Shown here piece by piece: positions 34,377-45,290 of a stretch of 64,000 bases of DNA (its first letter is position 1; the number at the start of each line of letters is the position of its first letter). Under the pieces are notes generated by a model that did no database searches, had not been told where the DNA came from, and was given only the letters and a program-made list of their open reading frames with translations. Origin of the DNA: Marisediminitalea aggregata (GTDB lineage Bacteria; Pseudomonadota; Gammaproteobacteria; Enterobacterales; Alteromonadaceae); NCBI RefSeq assembly GCF_900129565.1, contig NZ_FQWD01000002.1, forward strand, positions 62,001 through 126,000, written 5' to 3'. Position numbers and translations under genes: made by a program.

Positions 34377-36974
34377 TTATAGCTTATCTTTTAGCCATGC
34401 GTTAACTGACTGTAACGCTTCTGATAAATTTTCTGGCTGACTGCCGCCGGCCTGTGCCATATCCGGACGACCACCGCCTTTACCGCCAACCTGAGCAGCG
34501 ATGAAATTAATCAGTTCACCCGCTTTCACTTTATTGGTCAGGCCTTTGGTCACGCCGGCGATTAAACTGACTTTTCCATCAGCGGGAACGCCCAGCACAA
34601 TCACCCCTTCGCCAATACGGTTTTTCAGGTCGTCGACCATACCGCGCAACGACTTGGCTTCAACACCCTCAAGCTCAGCAATAAGCGCTTTAACGCCATT
34701 AATTTCAACAATGTTAGACAATACGTCTGCACCCTGCTGGCTGGCCAGCTTCTGCTTCAGGGCAGTCACTGTTTTTTCCAGTTCTTTCTGCTGTGTTTGG
34801 GTTTGCGCCACTTTCTCGGCAACGCCCAGTGCGTCAGTTTTCAACAAACTTGCAGCTTGTTGCAGCACCGCTTGTTGTTGTTGTACAAACGCCAGTGCCC
34901 CCATACCGGAAACCGCTTCAATACGGCGAACACCCGACGCAATCCCCCCTTCAGAGATAATCTTAAACAAACCAATATCACCGGTTTGTTTGACATGCGT
35001 TCCACCACACAGTTCCGTCGAGAAGGGTCCCATGGACACAACGCGTACTTTTTCATCGTACTTCTCGCCGAACAATGCCATTGCACCAGACGCTTTGGCT
35101 TCATCCAAATCCATTAACTGTGTCGTCAATGCATGGTTAGCCTGAATTTCTTCATTCACACGCTGCTCAATGGTTTGCAATTGCTCCGCCGTTACACTCT
35201 CAAAATGCGAAAAGTCGAAACGCAAACGTTCGGCGTTCACCAATGAGCCTTTCTGAGTAACGTGATCGCCCAGCACTTCACGCAGTGCTGCGTGTAATAA
35301 GTGAGTTGCACTGTGATTCTTACGAATCGATGTGCGTTTTGTATCATCAATTTTTGCAGCGGCTTTATCGCCTTTCTGAATAACACCTTTTACAATGCCT
35401 TTGTGAGCAAAAGCATTACCCAGTTTTTGGGTATCTGTTACCAGGAATTCGCCGTTGGCCACTTTGAGGACACCCGTGTCACCCACCTGACCACCAGACT
35501 CAGCGTAGAATGGGGTGCTGTCTAACACCACGACACCTTCTTGTCCATCAGTCAGCTGTTCACAGAAGTCGTTGCCACAAATTAACTCAACGACATTAGA
35601 CTCTTGTTCACCTTTGTCATAACCAGTAAACGCAGTCTCCTGCTCCACTCTGAGCGTATCGTTGTAATCTGCACCAAACTGACTGGCTTCCTGCGCGCGT
35701 TTGCGCTGAGCTTGCATCGCAGCCTGGAAACCGTCTTCGTCGATGGTGTAATCGTGCTCACGGGCAACGTCAGCCGTTAAATCGGTTGGGAAGCCATAGG
35801 TGTCATACAGCTTAAAGACCAATTCACCCGGAATCACCGTACCTTCCAGTGCTTCAAGGGCTTCGTTAAGGATGTTCATCCCGCGAGACAGTGTCTTACT
35901 GAACTGCTCTTCTTCAACTCGAAGTACTTTTTCAATAACCGGCTTCTGATCTTTCAGTTCAGGGTATGCTTCACCCATCTCTTTGATCAGCGCTTCAACC
36001 AGCTTGTAGAAGAAGATATCGCTGGCACCTAACTGATAGCCGTGGCGCACAGCACGACGAATAATACGTCGCAATACATAACCACGACCTTCATTGCTAG
36101 GCATAACACCATCGCAAACCAGGAAGGCACAAGAGCGAATGTGGTCGGCAATAACGCGCAATGACTTGTTCGACAGATCTTCGGTACCGACAATCGTCGC
36201 AGCGGCTTTGATCAGGTTATCAAACAGGTCTATCTCGTAGTTACTGTGTACGTGCTGCATGATCGCAGAAATACGTTCCAGGCCCATACCGGTGTCAATC
36301 GACGGCTTAGGTAACGGCTCCATAGTGCCATCTGCCTGACGATTGAACTGCATGAATACCAGGTTCCAGATTTCAATAAAACGGTCACCGTCTTCTTCTG
36401 ATGTGCCCGGAGGACCACCCCAGATATGTTCGCCGTGATCGTAGAATATTTCAGAACAAGGGCCGCAAGGACCCGTGTCGCCCATCGACCAGAAGTTGTC
36501 TGATGTCGCGATGCGAATAATTTTTTCTTTCGGCACGCCAATCTGGTTTTCCCAGATATCGAAGGCTTCATCGTCTTCGGCGTACACGGTCACCAGCAGC
36601 TTGTCTTTGGGTAGTTTTAATTCTTCAGTCAGAAACGACCAGGCAAACTGAATGGCTTCTTGTTTGAAGTAATCGCCAAAGCTGAAGTTACCCAGCATTT
36701 CGAAAAAGGTATGGTGACGCGCGGTATAACCAACGTTTTCCAGATCGTTGTGTTTACCCCCTGCACGAACACAGCGCTGTGACGAGACTGCGCGGGTGTA
36801 GCTTCGTTTCTCAGAGCCAAGAAACACGTCTTTAAACTGGTTCATACCGGCGTTGGTGAACAACAAGGTAGGATCATCTGCCGGTACCAGAGAAGAACTG
36901 GCAACGGCCTGGTGGCCATTACGACTAAAATACTCGATGAATTTACGGCGAATATCGGCAGTTGATAGAGTCAT
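34377..36974 (-). CDS. alaS: Alanyl-tRNA synthetase
   Basis: The 865-residue enzyme has the class II catalytic domain (residues about 1-240, [11 protein letters not shown] and [19 protein letters not shown]), the tRNA-recognition region, the editing domain with [11 protein letters not shown] and the zinc-binding [13 protein letters not shown], and the C-terminal C-Ala domain ending in the [14 protein letters not shown] motif. It charges tRNA-Ala and edits Ser/Gly. The length is normal for the family. It lies 205 bases after recX in the same direction. Confidence 0.97.
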   Translation of the reverse strand: MTLSTADIRRKFIEYFSRNGHQAVASSSLVPADDPTLLFTNAGMNQFKDVFLGSEKRSYTRAVSSQRCVRAGGKHNDLENVGYTARHHTFFEMLGNFSFGDYFKQEAIQFAWSFLTEELKLPKDKLLVTVYAEDDEAFDIWENQIGVPKEKIIRIATSDNFWSMGDTGPCGPCSEIFYDHGEHIWGGPPGTSEEDGDRFIEIWNLVFMQFNRQADGTMEPLPKPSIDTGMGLERISAIMQHVHSNYEIDLFDNLIKAAATIVGTEDLSNKSLRVIADHIRSCAFLVCDGVMPSNEGRGYVLRRIIRRAVRHGYQLGASDIFFYKLVEALIKEMGEAYPELKDQKPVIEKVLRVEEEQFSKTLSRGMNILNEALEALEGTVIPGELVFKLYDTYGFPTDLTADVAREHDYTIDEDGFQAAMQAQRKRAQEASQFGADYNDTLRVEQETAFTGYDKGEQESNVVELICGNDFCEQLTDGQEGVVVLDSTPFYAESGGQVGDTGVLKVANGEFLVTDTQKLGNAFAHKGIVKGVIQKGDKAAAKIDDTKRTSIRKNHSATHLLHAALREVLGDHVTQKGSLVNAERLRFDFSHFESVTAEQLQTIEQRVNEEIQANHALTTQLMDLDEAKASGAMALFGEKYDEKVRVVSMGPFSTELCGGTHVKQTGDIGLFKIISEGGIASGVRRIEAVSGMGALAFVQQQQAVLQQAASLLKTDALGVAEKVAQTQTQQKELEKTVTALKQKLASQQGADVLSNIVEINGVKALIAELEGVEAKSLRGMVDDLKNRIGEGVIVLGVPADGKVSLIAGVTKGLTNKVKAGELINFIAAQVGGKGGGRPDMAQAGGSQPENLSEALQSVNAWLKDKL

Positions 36975-37179
36975 TGAGAACCTGAAATCCTTTGTTGTTT
37001 ATAAAGCCTGTATGCGGTTTTATTGTCGCTGATTAATTGGTCTGGCTGCACAAAAACCGCATGTTCTTGAGGGTCGCAACAATATCATGGATGATGGCGC
37101 TTTGTTAAGCAATGGCGTGGTCAGAGGGCAGAAATAATTACTATCAGGCAGATTGATTGTTTCGATTAAACCACAGTAT

Positions 37180-37656
37180 TTATTCTTCTGTTACTGAAAG
37201 CGCGTATTCAATGTGGTCCTGATAAAATCCACGATACTGTAAAAAACGCATTTGTTTGTAGCGTAGCTCTCGGTCTGAGATGCGTTCAATGCCGTATTTT
37301 TTTGCCCGTACTTGCAAAGCAAGTTCAAACCAGTCGATTTCGTTTTCCTGAATGGCTTGTTCTACTAAGTGTTCATCGACCTGCCACTGCTGACAGTCCA
37401 TTTTTACCCGACCCGGGCCCTGTCCTTTCGCGGCGCCTGCGCGCACCTTCATTTCGGCAAAACGGGCATCGCTTTGGATACCGGCTTCGCGATATTCTTC
37501 TAACACCGGCACAAACGCGTTTGTCTGAAAGCCTTTTTGCTGTAATTTTCGTATGAGCTCAGCATACGCATGTTCTCGTCGTGACAACATGCGTGTAATC
37601 GAATCCATAATGATTTTGCGGTCGCTATCTGTCATGTTTAAATCAACTTTTTTCAT
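37180..37656 (-). CDS. recX: Regulatory protein RecX
   Basis: The 158-residue protein has the three-helix RecX repeats (SRREHAYAELIRKLQQKGF, FELALQVRAKKYGIE, RYKQMRFLQYRGF). RecX binds and modulates RecA filaments. Two starts are possible, 37656 (MKKVDLNMTD) and 37635 (MTDSDRK); neither has a strong ribosome-binding site, so I keep the longer. RecA, the usual upstream neighbour, is absent; instead a FemAB-like gene diverges 20 bases away. Confidence 0.9.
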   Translation of the reverse strand: MKKVDLNMTDSDRKIIMDSITRMLSRREHAYAELIRKLQQKGFQTNAFVPVLEEYREAGIQSDARFAEMKVRAGAAKGQGPGRVKMDCQQWQVDEHLVEQAIQENEIDWFELALQVRAKKYGIERISDRELRYKQMRFLQYRGFYQDHIEYALSVTEE

Positions 37657-37676
37657 TACCGGGGCATACTAACGAA

Positions 37677-38897
37677 ATGGCGTACGAAGTAAATATCCAA
37701 GGGTACCGCGTGCGATGCCTTGATGCCATTTCAGAAATCGCTCAGGACCAATGGGACTCACTGGCTGTTCATGCAGCAACGGGCGGCCCCTTCGTGCAGT
37801 ATAACTGGCTTGCACTGCTGGAGGACACTGGCTGCGTAGGTCAGGATACCGGTTGGCAACCTGCCCATTGGGTTATCTACAAGGACGATGTGCTGGTCGC
37901 ACTGGTGCCGGGTTACATTAAAACCGACAGCTATGGTGAATACGTTTTTGATCACAGCTGGGCCAATGCTTATCACCAGCATGGGTTTGCATATTACCCA
38001 AAGTGGATTGCAGCGATACCGTTCACTCCGGTTACAGGGCCTCGCCTGCTATTGCGGCCTGGCATACAGCTTAACGATTGCCTCAGCACCTTAAAACAAG
38101 CTCAGGAAGCCTGGGCCAACCAGTCAGGTATTTCGTCTTTTCACTGGTTATTTCACGATCACAATTGCGCTGCGTTTGAACAGCTGGCTCTCCCCACTCG
38201 CAGAAGTGTGCAGTTCCAATGGGTCAACCGCAATTATTCAAGCTTTGACGATTTCCTTGCGGTGTTAACATCGCGCAAGCGCCGGGATATCAGAAAAACA
38301 CGTCAACGCCTCGCGGGTAACGGGCTCGTCATTCAAACGTTAACCGGGGAGCAGCTCACCACTGCGCACATGACCACTTTTATTGATTGCTACCAAGATA
38401 CCTATCTAAAACGCAGTGGGCACACTGGGTATCTGACACCGGCGTTTTTCTATGGATTGCAGGAAATCATGGCAGATAACGTGTGTTTGGTAATGGCCAG
38501 CCTGGATGAGCAACCCATTGCTTCCGCGTTGTTCCTCTATGATAAAACCGGCTTATACGGTCGCTACTGGGGCTGCTTGCAGGATATTGATTCATTGCAC
38601 TTTGAGTGCTGTTATTTTCGGGGAATTGATTTCGCCATTGAGAAGCAATTGCCTGTCTTTAACCCGGGGACTCAGGGAGAACACAAAATTCTGCGCGGAT
38701 TCGAACCCATATTTTGTTATTCCCAACACGCCATGCGGCACCCAGATTTTCATCAGGCTGTAGACAACTTTTTACAGCAGGAATCGCCAGTTATTGAACA
38801 GTATTTCAATCAGGCGCAGGATGTATTACCTTTCAACAACACTTTTATAACAAAATACATTAACATCAACAATAAACCGTCTTCTGACGACATCTAA
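37677..38897 (+). CDS. FemAB-like / peptidogalycan biosynthesis-type GNAT protein (COG3146)
   Basis: The 406-residue protein matches the COG3146 family annotated as peptidogalycan biosynthesis or GNAT-like acyltransferase. Examples are the GPFVQYNWLALLEDTGCV and HSWANAYHQHGFAYYP segments, RKRRDIRKTRQRL in the middle, and a C-terminal acyltransferase region with GRYWGC and ECCYFRGIDFAIE. It is probably cytoplasmic (no signal peptide). The reaction is not established for the family. It is divergent from recX and followed 15 bases later by an M13 peptidase gene. Confidence 0.8.
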   Translation: MAYEVNIQGYRVRCLDAISEIAQDQWDSLAVHAATGGPFVQYNWLALLEDTGCVGQDTGWQPAHWVIYKDDVLVALVPGYIKTDSYGEYVFDHSWANAYHQHGFAYYPKWIAAIPFTPVTGPRLLLRPGIQLNDCLSTLKQAQEAWANQSGISSFHWLFHDHNCAAFEQLALPTRRSVQFQWVNRNYSSFDDFLAVLTSRKRRDIRKTRQRLAGNGLVIQTLTGEQLTTAHMTTFIDCYQDTYLKRSGHTGYLTPAFFYGLQEIMADNVCLVMASLDEQPIASALFLYDKTGLYGRYWGCLQDIDSLHFECCYFRGIDFAIEKQLPVFNPGTQGEHKILRGFEPIFCYSQHAMRHPDFHQAVDNFLQQESPVIEQYFNQAQDVLPFNNTFITKYININNKPSSDDI

Positions 38898-38911
38898 CAC
38901 AGAGTATCAAA

Positions 38912-40978
38912 ATGAAGTACACGTTAATTGCAGCATCTGTTGCAGCTACACTAGCCCTAACGGCTTGTAGCAAACCTGAGAACCAAACCACACAACAAAC
39001 TCAGACCGAAGCGCAAGCCAGCGCTCAGATTGGGTCTTTTGGCGTCGATTTAACTGCCCGTGATATGAGCGTTAAACCTGGCGATGATTTCTTTATGTAT
39101 GCCAGCGGTACCTGGTACAAAAACTATGAACTGCCTGCAGATAAAACCCGCTATGGTGCATTCTCTCAGCTAGCGGATCGCAGCGAAGAACAGGTCAAAC
39201 AAATTATTGATGACATTATGGCATCGGATGATTTAACACCTGACGAACAGTTAGTGCACGACTTCTACACGGCCTACATGGATACAGACACCATCAATGC
39301 AAAAGGCATTGCACCATTGAAGCCAACCATTGAGGAAATCAACAACATCAACTCGGTTGACGCACTAACAACCTTCTTTGGTAAGAGTTGGCTACACGGC
39401 ACTAACTCGCCACTTTGGGGTGGTTTAGGCTATAACCGACTGGACCCGAATGAATATCAGGTGTCTGTTGGTGTAGGTGGTCTTGGCCTGCCAGATCGTG
39501 ACTATTACCTGAGTGATGCAGAACGATTCGTAGATATCCGCAGTGCCTACCTCAAGCACATTGAAACTATGCTGAGTTTTGCGGGTGAGACCGACACAGA
39601 GCAGAAAGCGCAGACAATTCTTGCACTGGAAACCCGCATTGCAGAGATTCAATGGCCAAGAGAAAAGCGTAGAAACCGCGACCTGACCCTGAACCAGATC
39701 GCGCGTGAAGAACTGAGCGATGCTTACCCTAACTTCAACTGGAACGCTTGGTTAAATGCGCAGGGCTACAAAGCGCCGGAACTTAACATTTCACAACCCG
39801 AGCCGGTTAACGCGGTCATTGAAATTGTAAATGACACATCGCTGACAGATTGGAAAACCTACCTGACTTACCATGCGATATCTAACAACGCGTCTATGTT
39901 GTCAGACGATATTTACATGGCGAATTTTGATTTCTTCGGGAAAACATTGTACGGACAGCAAGAGCCTCGTCCACGTTGGAAACGTGCAATAGGCGCAATG
40001 TCAGGGACTGAGTCCCTCGGCTTCGCTATTGGTAAGAGCTATGTCAATCGCTTCTTCCCGGAAAGTTCAAAAACGCAAATGGCCGAACTGGTTGAAAATC
40101 TTCGCGCTGCACTTGGCGAACGCATTGACGGCCTGGATTGGATGGGCGAAGAAACCAAAGTCAACGCCAAGGCCAAGCTGGCTGCATTCCGTCCTAAAAT
40201 TGGCTACCCCGATGAGTGGATTTCTTATGAAGGCTTGTCGATCACAGCCGATGATTTGCTGACAAATGAACACAATCTGCGTAAGTTCTTCAGAGCGCAG
40301 GAACTGGAAGAAGAATTAAAACCCACAAATCGTGAGAGATGGGGTATGACACCACAGCGAGTGAACGCCTATTACAACAGTTCATTCAATGAAATTGTGT
40401 TCCCTGCTGCGATTCTTCAGCCTCCGTTCTTCGATCCAAATGCGGATCCAGCGGTAAACTACGGTGCCATTGGTGCGGTAATTGGCCACGAAATGGGTCA
40501 CGGCTTTGACGACCAGGGTTCTAAGTCAGATGCGAACGGTATTCAGCAAAACTGGTGGACCGATGAAGACCGCGCCGCGTTTGAAGCTAAAGCCGATGCC
40601 CTTGCTGCGCAGTACAGCGCATACGAGCCTATCGAAGGTAACTTCGTAAATGGCCGCAACAGCCTGGGTGAAAACATTGGTGATGTAGGTGGTCTGGCAA
40701 TGGCATATCACGCCTATCAACTAAGCCTGAATGGCAAAGAAGCGCCTGTCATTGATGGCCTGACTGGCGACCAGCGTTTCTTCCTGGCCTGGGCTCAGGT
40801 ATGGAAAGAAAAGCGCACAGAACAAAGCATGCTGAGTCAGTTGCGTGCAGGTACTCACGCTCCGGGTCAATTCCGTGCGTTAGCACCGCGTAACCACGAC
40901 GCTTGGTACAAAGCTTTTGACGTGCAGCCAGGTGATGCACTTTACCTGGCGCCAGAAGAGCGTGTACGTATCTGGTAA
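38912..40978 (+). CDS. M13-family zinc metallopeptidase (PepO/neprilysin-like), lipoprotein
   Basis: The 688-residue protein has a lipoprotein signal (lipobox LTAC at about residue 19), the M13 N-terminal helical domain and the C-terminal catalytic domain. The domain carries the zinc motif HEMGH (His526, Glu527, His530), the third ligand Glu587 in ENIGDVGG and the upstream NAYYNSSFNEIVFPAAI substrate motif. It likely degrades small peptides in the periplasm. It is 15 bases after the FemAB-like gene and ends at a strong terminator. Confidence 0.93.
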   Translation: MKYTLIAASVAATLALTACSKPENQTTQQTQTEAQASAQIGSFGVDLTARDMSVKPGDDFFMYASGTWYKNYELPADKTRYGAFSQLADRSEEQVKQIIDDIMASDDLTPDEQLVHDFYTAYMDTDTINAKGIAPLKPTIEEINNINSVDALTTFFGKSWLHGTNSPLWGGLGYNRLDPNEYQVSVGVGGLGLPDRDYYLSDAERFVDIRSAYLKHIETMLSFAGETDTEQKAQTILALETRIAEIQWPREKRRNRDLTLNQIAREELSDAYPNFNWNAWLNAQGYKAPELNISQPEPVNAVIEIVNDTSLTDWKTYLTYHAISNNASMLSDDIYMANFDFFGKTLYGQQEPRPRWKRAIGAMSGTESLGFAIGKSYVNRFFPESSKTQMAELVENLRAALGERIDGLDWMGEETKVNAKAKLAAFRPKIGYPDEWISYEGLSITADDLLTNEHNLRKFFRAQELEEELKPTNRERWGMTPQRVNAYYNSSFNEIVFPAAILQPPFFDPNADPAVNYGAIGAVIGHEMGHGFDDQGSKSDANGIQQNWWTDEDRAAFEAKADALAAQYSAYEPIEGNFVNGRNSLGENIGDVGGLAMAYHAYQLSLNGKEAPVIDGLTGDQRFFLAWAQVWKEKRTEQSMLSQLRAGTHAPGQFRALAPRNHDAWYKAFDVQPGDALYLAPEERVRIW

Positions 40979-41001
40979 TAATTTGCTAAAACGTAAATCA
41001 A

Positions 41002-41028
41002 GCCACCGTTAATCGGTGGCTTTTTTTT
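41002..41028 (+). terminator. Terminator of the M13 peptidase gene, overlapping the end of the DUF938 gene
   Basis: A 7-bp stem GCCACCG / CGGTGGC with a 5-base loop is followed by eight T on the plus strand. The T run and second stem arm also encode the last residues and stop of the opposing DUF938 gene. Confidence 0.9.
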
Positions 41029-41605
41029 GCCAGATAAGCAACAAATTATTGGCCGGCATTGGACGAATCTCGGTGAGTTGTAACCCCTCTCCCGCCCAGA
41101 CCTTCAGGCTGTTAATGTCTTTGTAGCCGCCATATCCGCGGCTTAGCAAACTGTCGTGGAACTGCTCGTTACTCAGTGATGAAAACTGGCCATTCAGCGT
41201 GAAAGGACCATATTGACAAAATATCCCCTGTGCAGGCAATTGTTGGGCAATGCTACGCATCATTAACGCCACTTCATCAGCAAACATAATGTGAGCAGTA
41301 TTGGCAGAATATACGGCGTCGAAGGGGATAGCAGGGAACGGATGTTCACCAATTTTCAACGTGATGGGGTCAAACAGATTCACTAACCCGGCTTCATGTA
41401 TCCAGGCCTGAATGCCAGCGTGATTGTCTTCAACATCGCTGGTGTGCCAGCTGAGATGAGGCAGGTTACGCGCAAAATGCACCGCATGTTGCCCGGTACC
41501 ACTGCCTATCTCCAGCACCGTTTTGCTGTTAGCAAATGCCTGCGACAACTCAGCCAGTATCGGCTGTTTGTTGTTTTCGCAGGCCTGGCTAAAAGGCTTA
41601 GTCAT
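41009..41605 (-). CDS. DUF938 family SAM-dependent methyltransferase
   Basis: The 198-residue protein has a class I SAM-binding motif ([16 protein letters not shown], residues about 30-45) and the DUF938 signatures [12 protein letters not shown] and YSANTAHIM. The substrate is unknown. Its ATG overlaps the end of metH part 2 by 8 bases, so it belongs to the metA-metH transcript; whether it acts in methionine or SAM use is only suggested by this position. Confidence 0.88.
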   Translation of the reverse strand: MTKPFSQACENNKQPILAELSQAFANSKTVLEIGSGTGQHAVHFARNLPHLSWHTSDVEDNHAGIQAWIHEAGLVNLFDPITLKIGEHPFPAIPFDAVYSANTAHIMFADEVALMMRSIAQQLPAQGIFCQYGPFTLNGQFSSLSNEQFHDSLLSRGYGGYKDINSLKVWAGEGLQLTEIRPMPANNLLLIWQKKATD

Positions 41606-44222
41606 TCAGATTGGGACCCAACCAGCGCTGAGCAGTTTCGATATCCCACCCTTTGCGCGTAGCATAATCTTCAACCTGATCCTGTTGGATTTTCGCTACC
41701 GCAAAATAACGGGCTTCCGGATGCGCAAAGTACCAGCCCGACACTGACGCGCCAGGCCACATTGCATAGCTTTCGGTGAGCTTCATGCCGGTGTGTTCTT
41801 CCGCGTTCAACAAGTCCCAGATCAATTGCTTTTCAGTATGCTCAGGACATGCCGCATAACCAGGTGCCGGTCGAATGCCTTGATACTTCTCGCGGATCAG
41901 GTCGTCATTGCTCAGCGATTCGTCCGGAGCATAGCCCCAGTATTGCTTACGAACCTGTTCGTGCAGATATTCAGCAAAGGCTTCTGCGAGTCGGTCTGCA
42001 ACCGCTTTTACCATAATGGCATTGTAGTCATCGCCTTTTTCTTCATAAGACGCTGCCAGCTCATCTTCGCCAATGCCGCCTGTCACTGCAAACGCGCCGA
42101 CATAGTCATTAATGCCAGAGCCTACTGGTGCCACAAAATCACTTAAGCAGTAGTTCGCGCCCTTTGGCTTGTCGGTTTGTTGACGTAAATGGTGCGCCAC
42201 GCCCAGGGTTTCCTGACGACTTTCATCGGCATAAATCACCACATCGTCATCCTGGCGATTGGCAGGAAACAGTCCGATGACACCTTTAGCCTGCAGGCTT
42301 TGATTGGCAATCACGGTGTCCAGCATGGCATTGGCATCGTCAAACAAGCTTTGAGCCTGCTCGCCAACAACGTCATCGGTCAGGATGCGCGGATACTTGC
42401 CGGCCAGTGACCAGGTCAGGAAAAACGGCGTCCAGTCAATGTAATTGCGCAGAGTTTCAAGCGGCACCGTTACGGGCGTTACGCCTAATTTATTGGGTGT
42501 GACCGGCGCAGTGCTGAAGTCTGGTACATGCGCATTGTCGCGCGCTTGCTGCAAGCTTACCGGCTTACTGCGCGGTTGCTTACGCGCATGCTGATCACGC
42601 ACAATGTCGTATTCTTTGCTGAGCTGCTCAGCAAACTCAGCGCGGGATTGTGCATTCAGCAGCTTCTGACACACACCCACTGCACGACTTGCGTTGGGTA
42701 CATACACCACGGGCGCATGGTAGTGCTGTTCAATTTTTACAGCAGTATGCGCTTTAGAGGTGGTCGCGCCGCCAATAAGCAGAGGCAAGTCGAACTCCAA
42801 CCGCTCCATTTCCTTCGCCACGTGCACCATTTCATCAAGAGACGGGGTAATGAGCCCGGACAGCCCAATCATGTCGACGTCTTCTTCTTTGGCTTTTTGC
42901 AGGATACTGGCACACGGCACCATCACGCCCATGTCGATAACTTCAAAGTTATTACACTGCAGAACCACACCCACAATGTTTTTACCAATGTCATGAACAT
43001 CGCCTTTCACGGTCGCGAGCAGGATTTTGCCGTTGCTCTTCTGACCTTCTGATTTTTCTGCTTCAATATAAGGCTGTAGGTAGGCAACGGCCTTTTTCAT
43101 GACACGCGCGGATTTCACAACCTGCGGCAGGAACATTTTTCCTTCGCCAAACAAGTCGCCCACTACGTTCATGCCGTCCATCAGCGGGCCTTCGATTACG
43201 TTCAGCGGCTTTTCTGCAGCCTGTCGTGCTGCCTCCGTGTCGTCTTCAATATAATCCGTAATGCCTTTTACCAGCGCGTGTTCCAAACGCTTATTCACCG
43301 GCAACTCGCGCCAGGCCAAATCTTCCTTAACAACAGTTTTACCGTCGCCCTGATACTTAGGAGCCAGCTCAAGCAACTTGTCGGTTGCGTCTTCATGACG
43401 ATTTAAAATCACGTCTTCAACGGCATCGCGCAGTTCTTGCGGGATCTCGTCGTACACTTCCAACTGCCCGGCATTCACAATCGCCATATCCAGGCCCGCG
43501 CGAATGGCGTGATACAGGAAAACTGAGTGCATCGCTTCACGAACCGGGTTATTGCCCCGGAACGAGAATGAAATGTTCGACAAACCACCCGATACGTGTG
43601 CATAAGGACAGGTCTGACGAATGACTCTGGTTGCTTCAATGAAGTCGACGGCGTAGTTGTTGTGCTCTTCGATCCCCGTCGCGACGGCGAAAATATTGGG
43701 GTCAAAAATGATATCTTCCGGCGGGAAGCCAACTTCTTCCACCAGTAATTTGTAACTGCGCTGACAAATCTCAACCTTACGCGCCTGCGTATCGGCCTGT
43801 CCGGTTTCGTCAAATGCCATTACCACAGTAGCGGCACCGTAGCGCTTGATAAGGCGCGCCTGATGCAAGAACGGTGCTTCACCTTCTTTTAAGCTAATTG
43901 AGTTCACAATCGCTTTGCCCTGCACACACTTAAGGCCGGCCTCGATGACTTCCCACTTAGAGGAGTCAATCATGATAGGCACACGGCTAATGTCGGGCTC
44001 TGACGCGATCAGGTTCAAAAAGGTCGTCATCGCGTTCACCGAATCCAACATGGCTTCGTCCATGTTGATATCGATGATTTGGGCACCGTTTTCAACCTGC
44101 TGGCGGGCTACGTCTAATGCGGTTTCGTAATCGCCATTTAAGATAAGGCGTTTAAACACGGCTGAACCCGTCACGTTAGTGCGTTCACCGATATTAATAA
44201 AACTTGAAAATTCTGCAGACAC
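41598..44222 (-). CDS. metH: Methionine synthase, part 2: folate-binding, cobalamin-binding and activation domains
   Basis: This 874-residue polypeptide matches E. coli MetH from the pterin domain on. It has [16 protein letters not shown] at its start, the B12 domain with the cobalt-ligand histidine in [12 protein letters not shown], and the C-terminal SAM-binding activation domain ([15 protein letters not shown]). It starts with GTG at 44220-44222, preceded by AAGG that overlaps the stop of part 1. The two parts lie in the same frame, separated by one TAA and three further codons, and together make 1225 residues, against about 1227 in E. coli. It would transfer methyl from methyl-THF through cobalamin to homocysteine on part 1. 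Confidence 0.93.
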   Translation of the reverse strand: MSAEFSSFINIGERTNVTGSAVFKRLILNGDYETALDVARQQVENGAQIIDINMDEAMLDSVNAMTTFLNLIASEPDISRVPIMIDSSKWEVIEAGLKCVQGKAIVNSISLKEGEAPFLHQARLIKRYGAATVVMAFDETGQADTQARKVEICQRSYKLLVEEVGFPPEDIIFDPNIFAVATGIEEHNNYAVDFIEATRVIRQTCPYAHVSGGLSNISFSFRGNNPVREAMHSVFLYHAIRAGLDMAIVNAGQLEVYDEIPQELRDAVEDVILNRHEDATDKLLELAPKYQGDGKTVVKEDLAWRELPVNKRLEHALVKGITDYIEDDTEAARQAAEKPLNVIEGPLMDGMNVVGDLFGEGKMFLPQVVKSARVMKKAVAYLQPYIEAEKSEGQKSNGKILLATVKGDVHDIGKNIVGVVLQCNNFEVIDMGVMVPCASILQKAKEEDVDMIGLSGLITPSLDEMVHVAKEMERLEFDLPLLIGGATTSKAHTAVKIEQHYHAPVVYVPNASRAVGVCQKLLNAQSRAEFAEQLSKEYDIVRDQHARKQPRSKPVSLQQARDNAHVPDFSTAPVTPNKLGVTPVTVPLETLRNYIDWTPFFLTWSLAGKYPRILTDDVVGEQAQSLFDDANAMLDTVIANQSLQAKGVIGLFPANRQDDDVVIYADESRQETLGVAHHLRQQTDKPKGANYCLSDFVAPVGSGINDYVGAFAVTGGIGEDELAASYEEKGDDYNAIMVKAVADRLAEAFAEYLHEQVRKQYWGYAPDESLSNDDLIREKYQGIRPAPGYAACPEHTEKQLIWDLLNAEEHTGMKLTESYAMWPGASVSGWYFAHPEARYFAVAKIQQDQVEDYATRKGWDIETAQRWLGPNLND

Positions 44223-44231
44223 GTCAATACC

Positions 44232-45287
44232 TTAATGCACGAAGGGTTCTAAGCCAGACAACCGCATTTTGGGTTCAAATGCAGGAACGGCGCGAGGTGC
44301 AACACCGGCAACGGCGTTGACCAAATCCTGGATATGCTCGGGAGTGCTGCCACAACAGCCGCCGACGATGTTGACCAAACCTGAACCGGCCCACTCTTTA
44401 ATATGTTCAGCCATTTCAGGCCCTTCCATGTCGTATTCACCAAATTCGTTTGGTAAACCGGCATTGGGGTGAGCAGACACCAGGCATTCTGATACAGAAG
44501 CAATTTCGTCTACATACTGACGTAACAAATCCGGCCCCAGTGCACAGTTTAGACCGAAAGAAACGGGCTTAATGTGACGCAGTGAATAATAAAACGCTTC
44601 GGCGGTTTGGCCAGACAGCGTGCGACCTGATGCATCGGTAACTGTCCCGGAAATCATAACCGGCAATCTGAACCCTTGCGCCTCAAAGACGGTTTCCACC
44701 GCAAATGCGGCAGCTTTGGCGTTTAACGTATCAAAGATGGTTTCAATAAGAATGATATCGGAACCGCCTTCAATTAAAGCTTCACAGGACTCAGTATAAG
44801 CCTCTACGAGTTGGTCAAAGGTCACGTTGCGCTTTCCCGGATCATTCACATCTGGCGATATGGACGCCGTGCGGTTTGTCGGGCCCAGTACTCCGGCGAC
44901 AAAGCGCGGTTTATCCGGTGTTTTCGCCGTGAATTCGTCTGCGGCTTTGCGCGCCAGCTTAGCGGCAGCCACATTGATATCCCTCGATTGCGCTTCCATG
45001 TCATAGTCAGCCATGGCAATGGTGGTCGCATTGAAGGAGTTTGTCTCGATAATATCTGCACCCGCAGCCAGGTACTGACAATGGATGTCGTAAATGATAT
45101 TTGGCTGAGTAATGGACAACAGATCGTTATTGCCCTTGATATCGCAATGCCAGTCGGCGAATTCCTTGCCCCGGTAATCTTCCTCTTCCAGTTTGTGCCG
45201 CTGGATCATGGTGCCCATTGCGCCATCCAAAATGAGAATGCGCTGAGCCGCCAGGGCATAAAATTGCTCGTCTGTTAACCTGGTCAC
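44232..45287 (-). CDS. metH: Methionine synthase, part 1: homocysteine-binding domain
   Basis: The 351-residue polypeptide is the homocysteine S-methyltransferase barrel of cobalamin-dependent methionine synthase, starting with [22 protein letters not shown]. The three zinc cysteines are present: Cys248 (FGLNCALGP), Cys311 and Cys312 ([10 protein letters not shown]), one position from E. coli numbering. It ends in GLEPFVH-stop, exactly in the inter-domain linker of ordinary MetH. It could work only with part 2, encoded 9 bases downstream in the same frame. It follows metA by 3 bases. Confidence 0.93.
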   Translation of the reverse strand: MTRLTDEQFYALAAQRILILDGAMGTMIQRHKLEEEDYRGKEFADWHCDIKGNNDLLSITQPNIIYDIHCQYLAAGADIIETNSFNATTIAMADYDMEAQSRDINVAAAKLARKAADEFTAKTPDKPRFVAGVLGPTNRTASISPDVNDPGKRNVTFDQLVEAYTESCEALIEGGSDIILIETIFDTLNAKAAAFAVETVFEAQGFRLPVMISGTVTDASGRTLSGQTAEAFYYSLRHIKPVSFGLNCALGPDLLRQYVDEIASVSECLVSAHPNAGLPNEFGEYDMEGPEMAEHIKEWAGSGLVNIVGGCCGSTPEHIQDLVNAVAGVAPRAVPAFEPKMRLSGLEPFVH

Positions 45288-45290
45288 GTG

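Noticed and set aside
44220-45287. metH parts as a decayed pseudogene
   Set aside because: Both halves are full length with intact zinc, cobalamin and SAM-binding motifs, and the second has its own start and ribosome-binding site.
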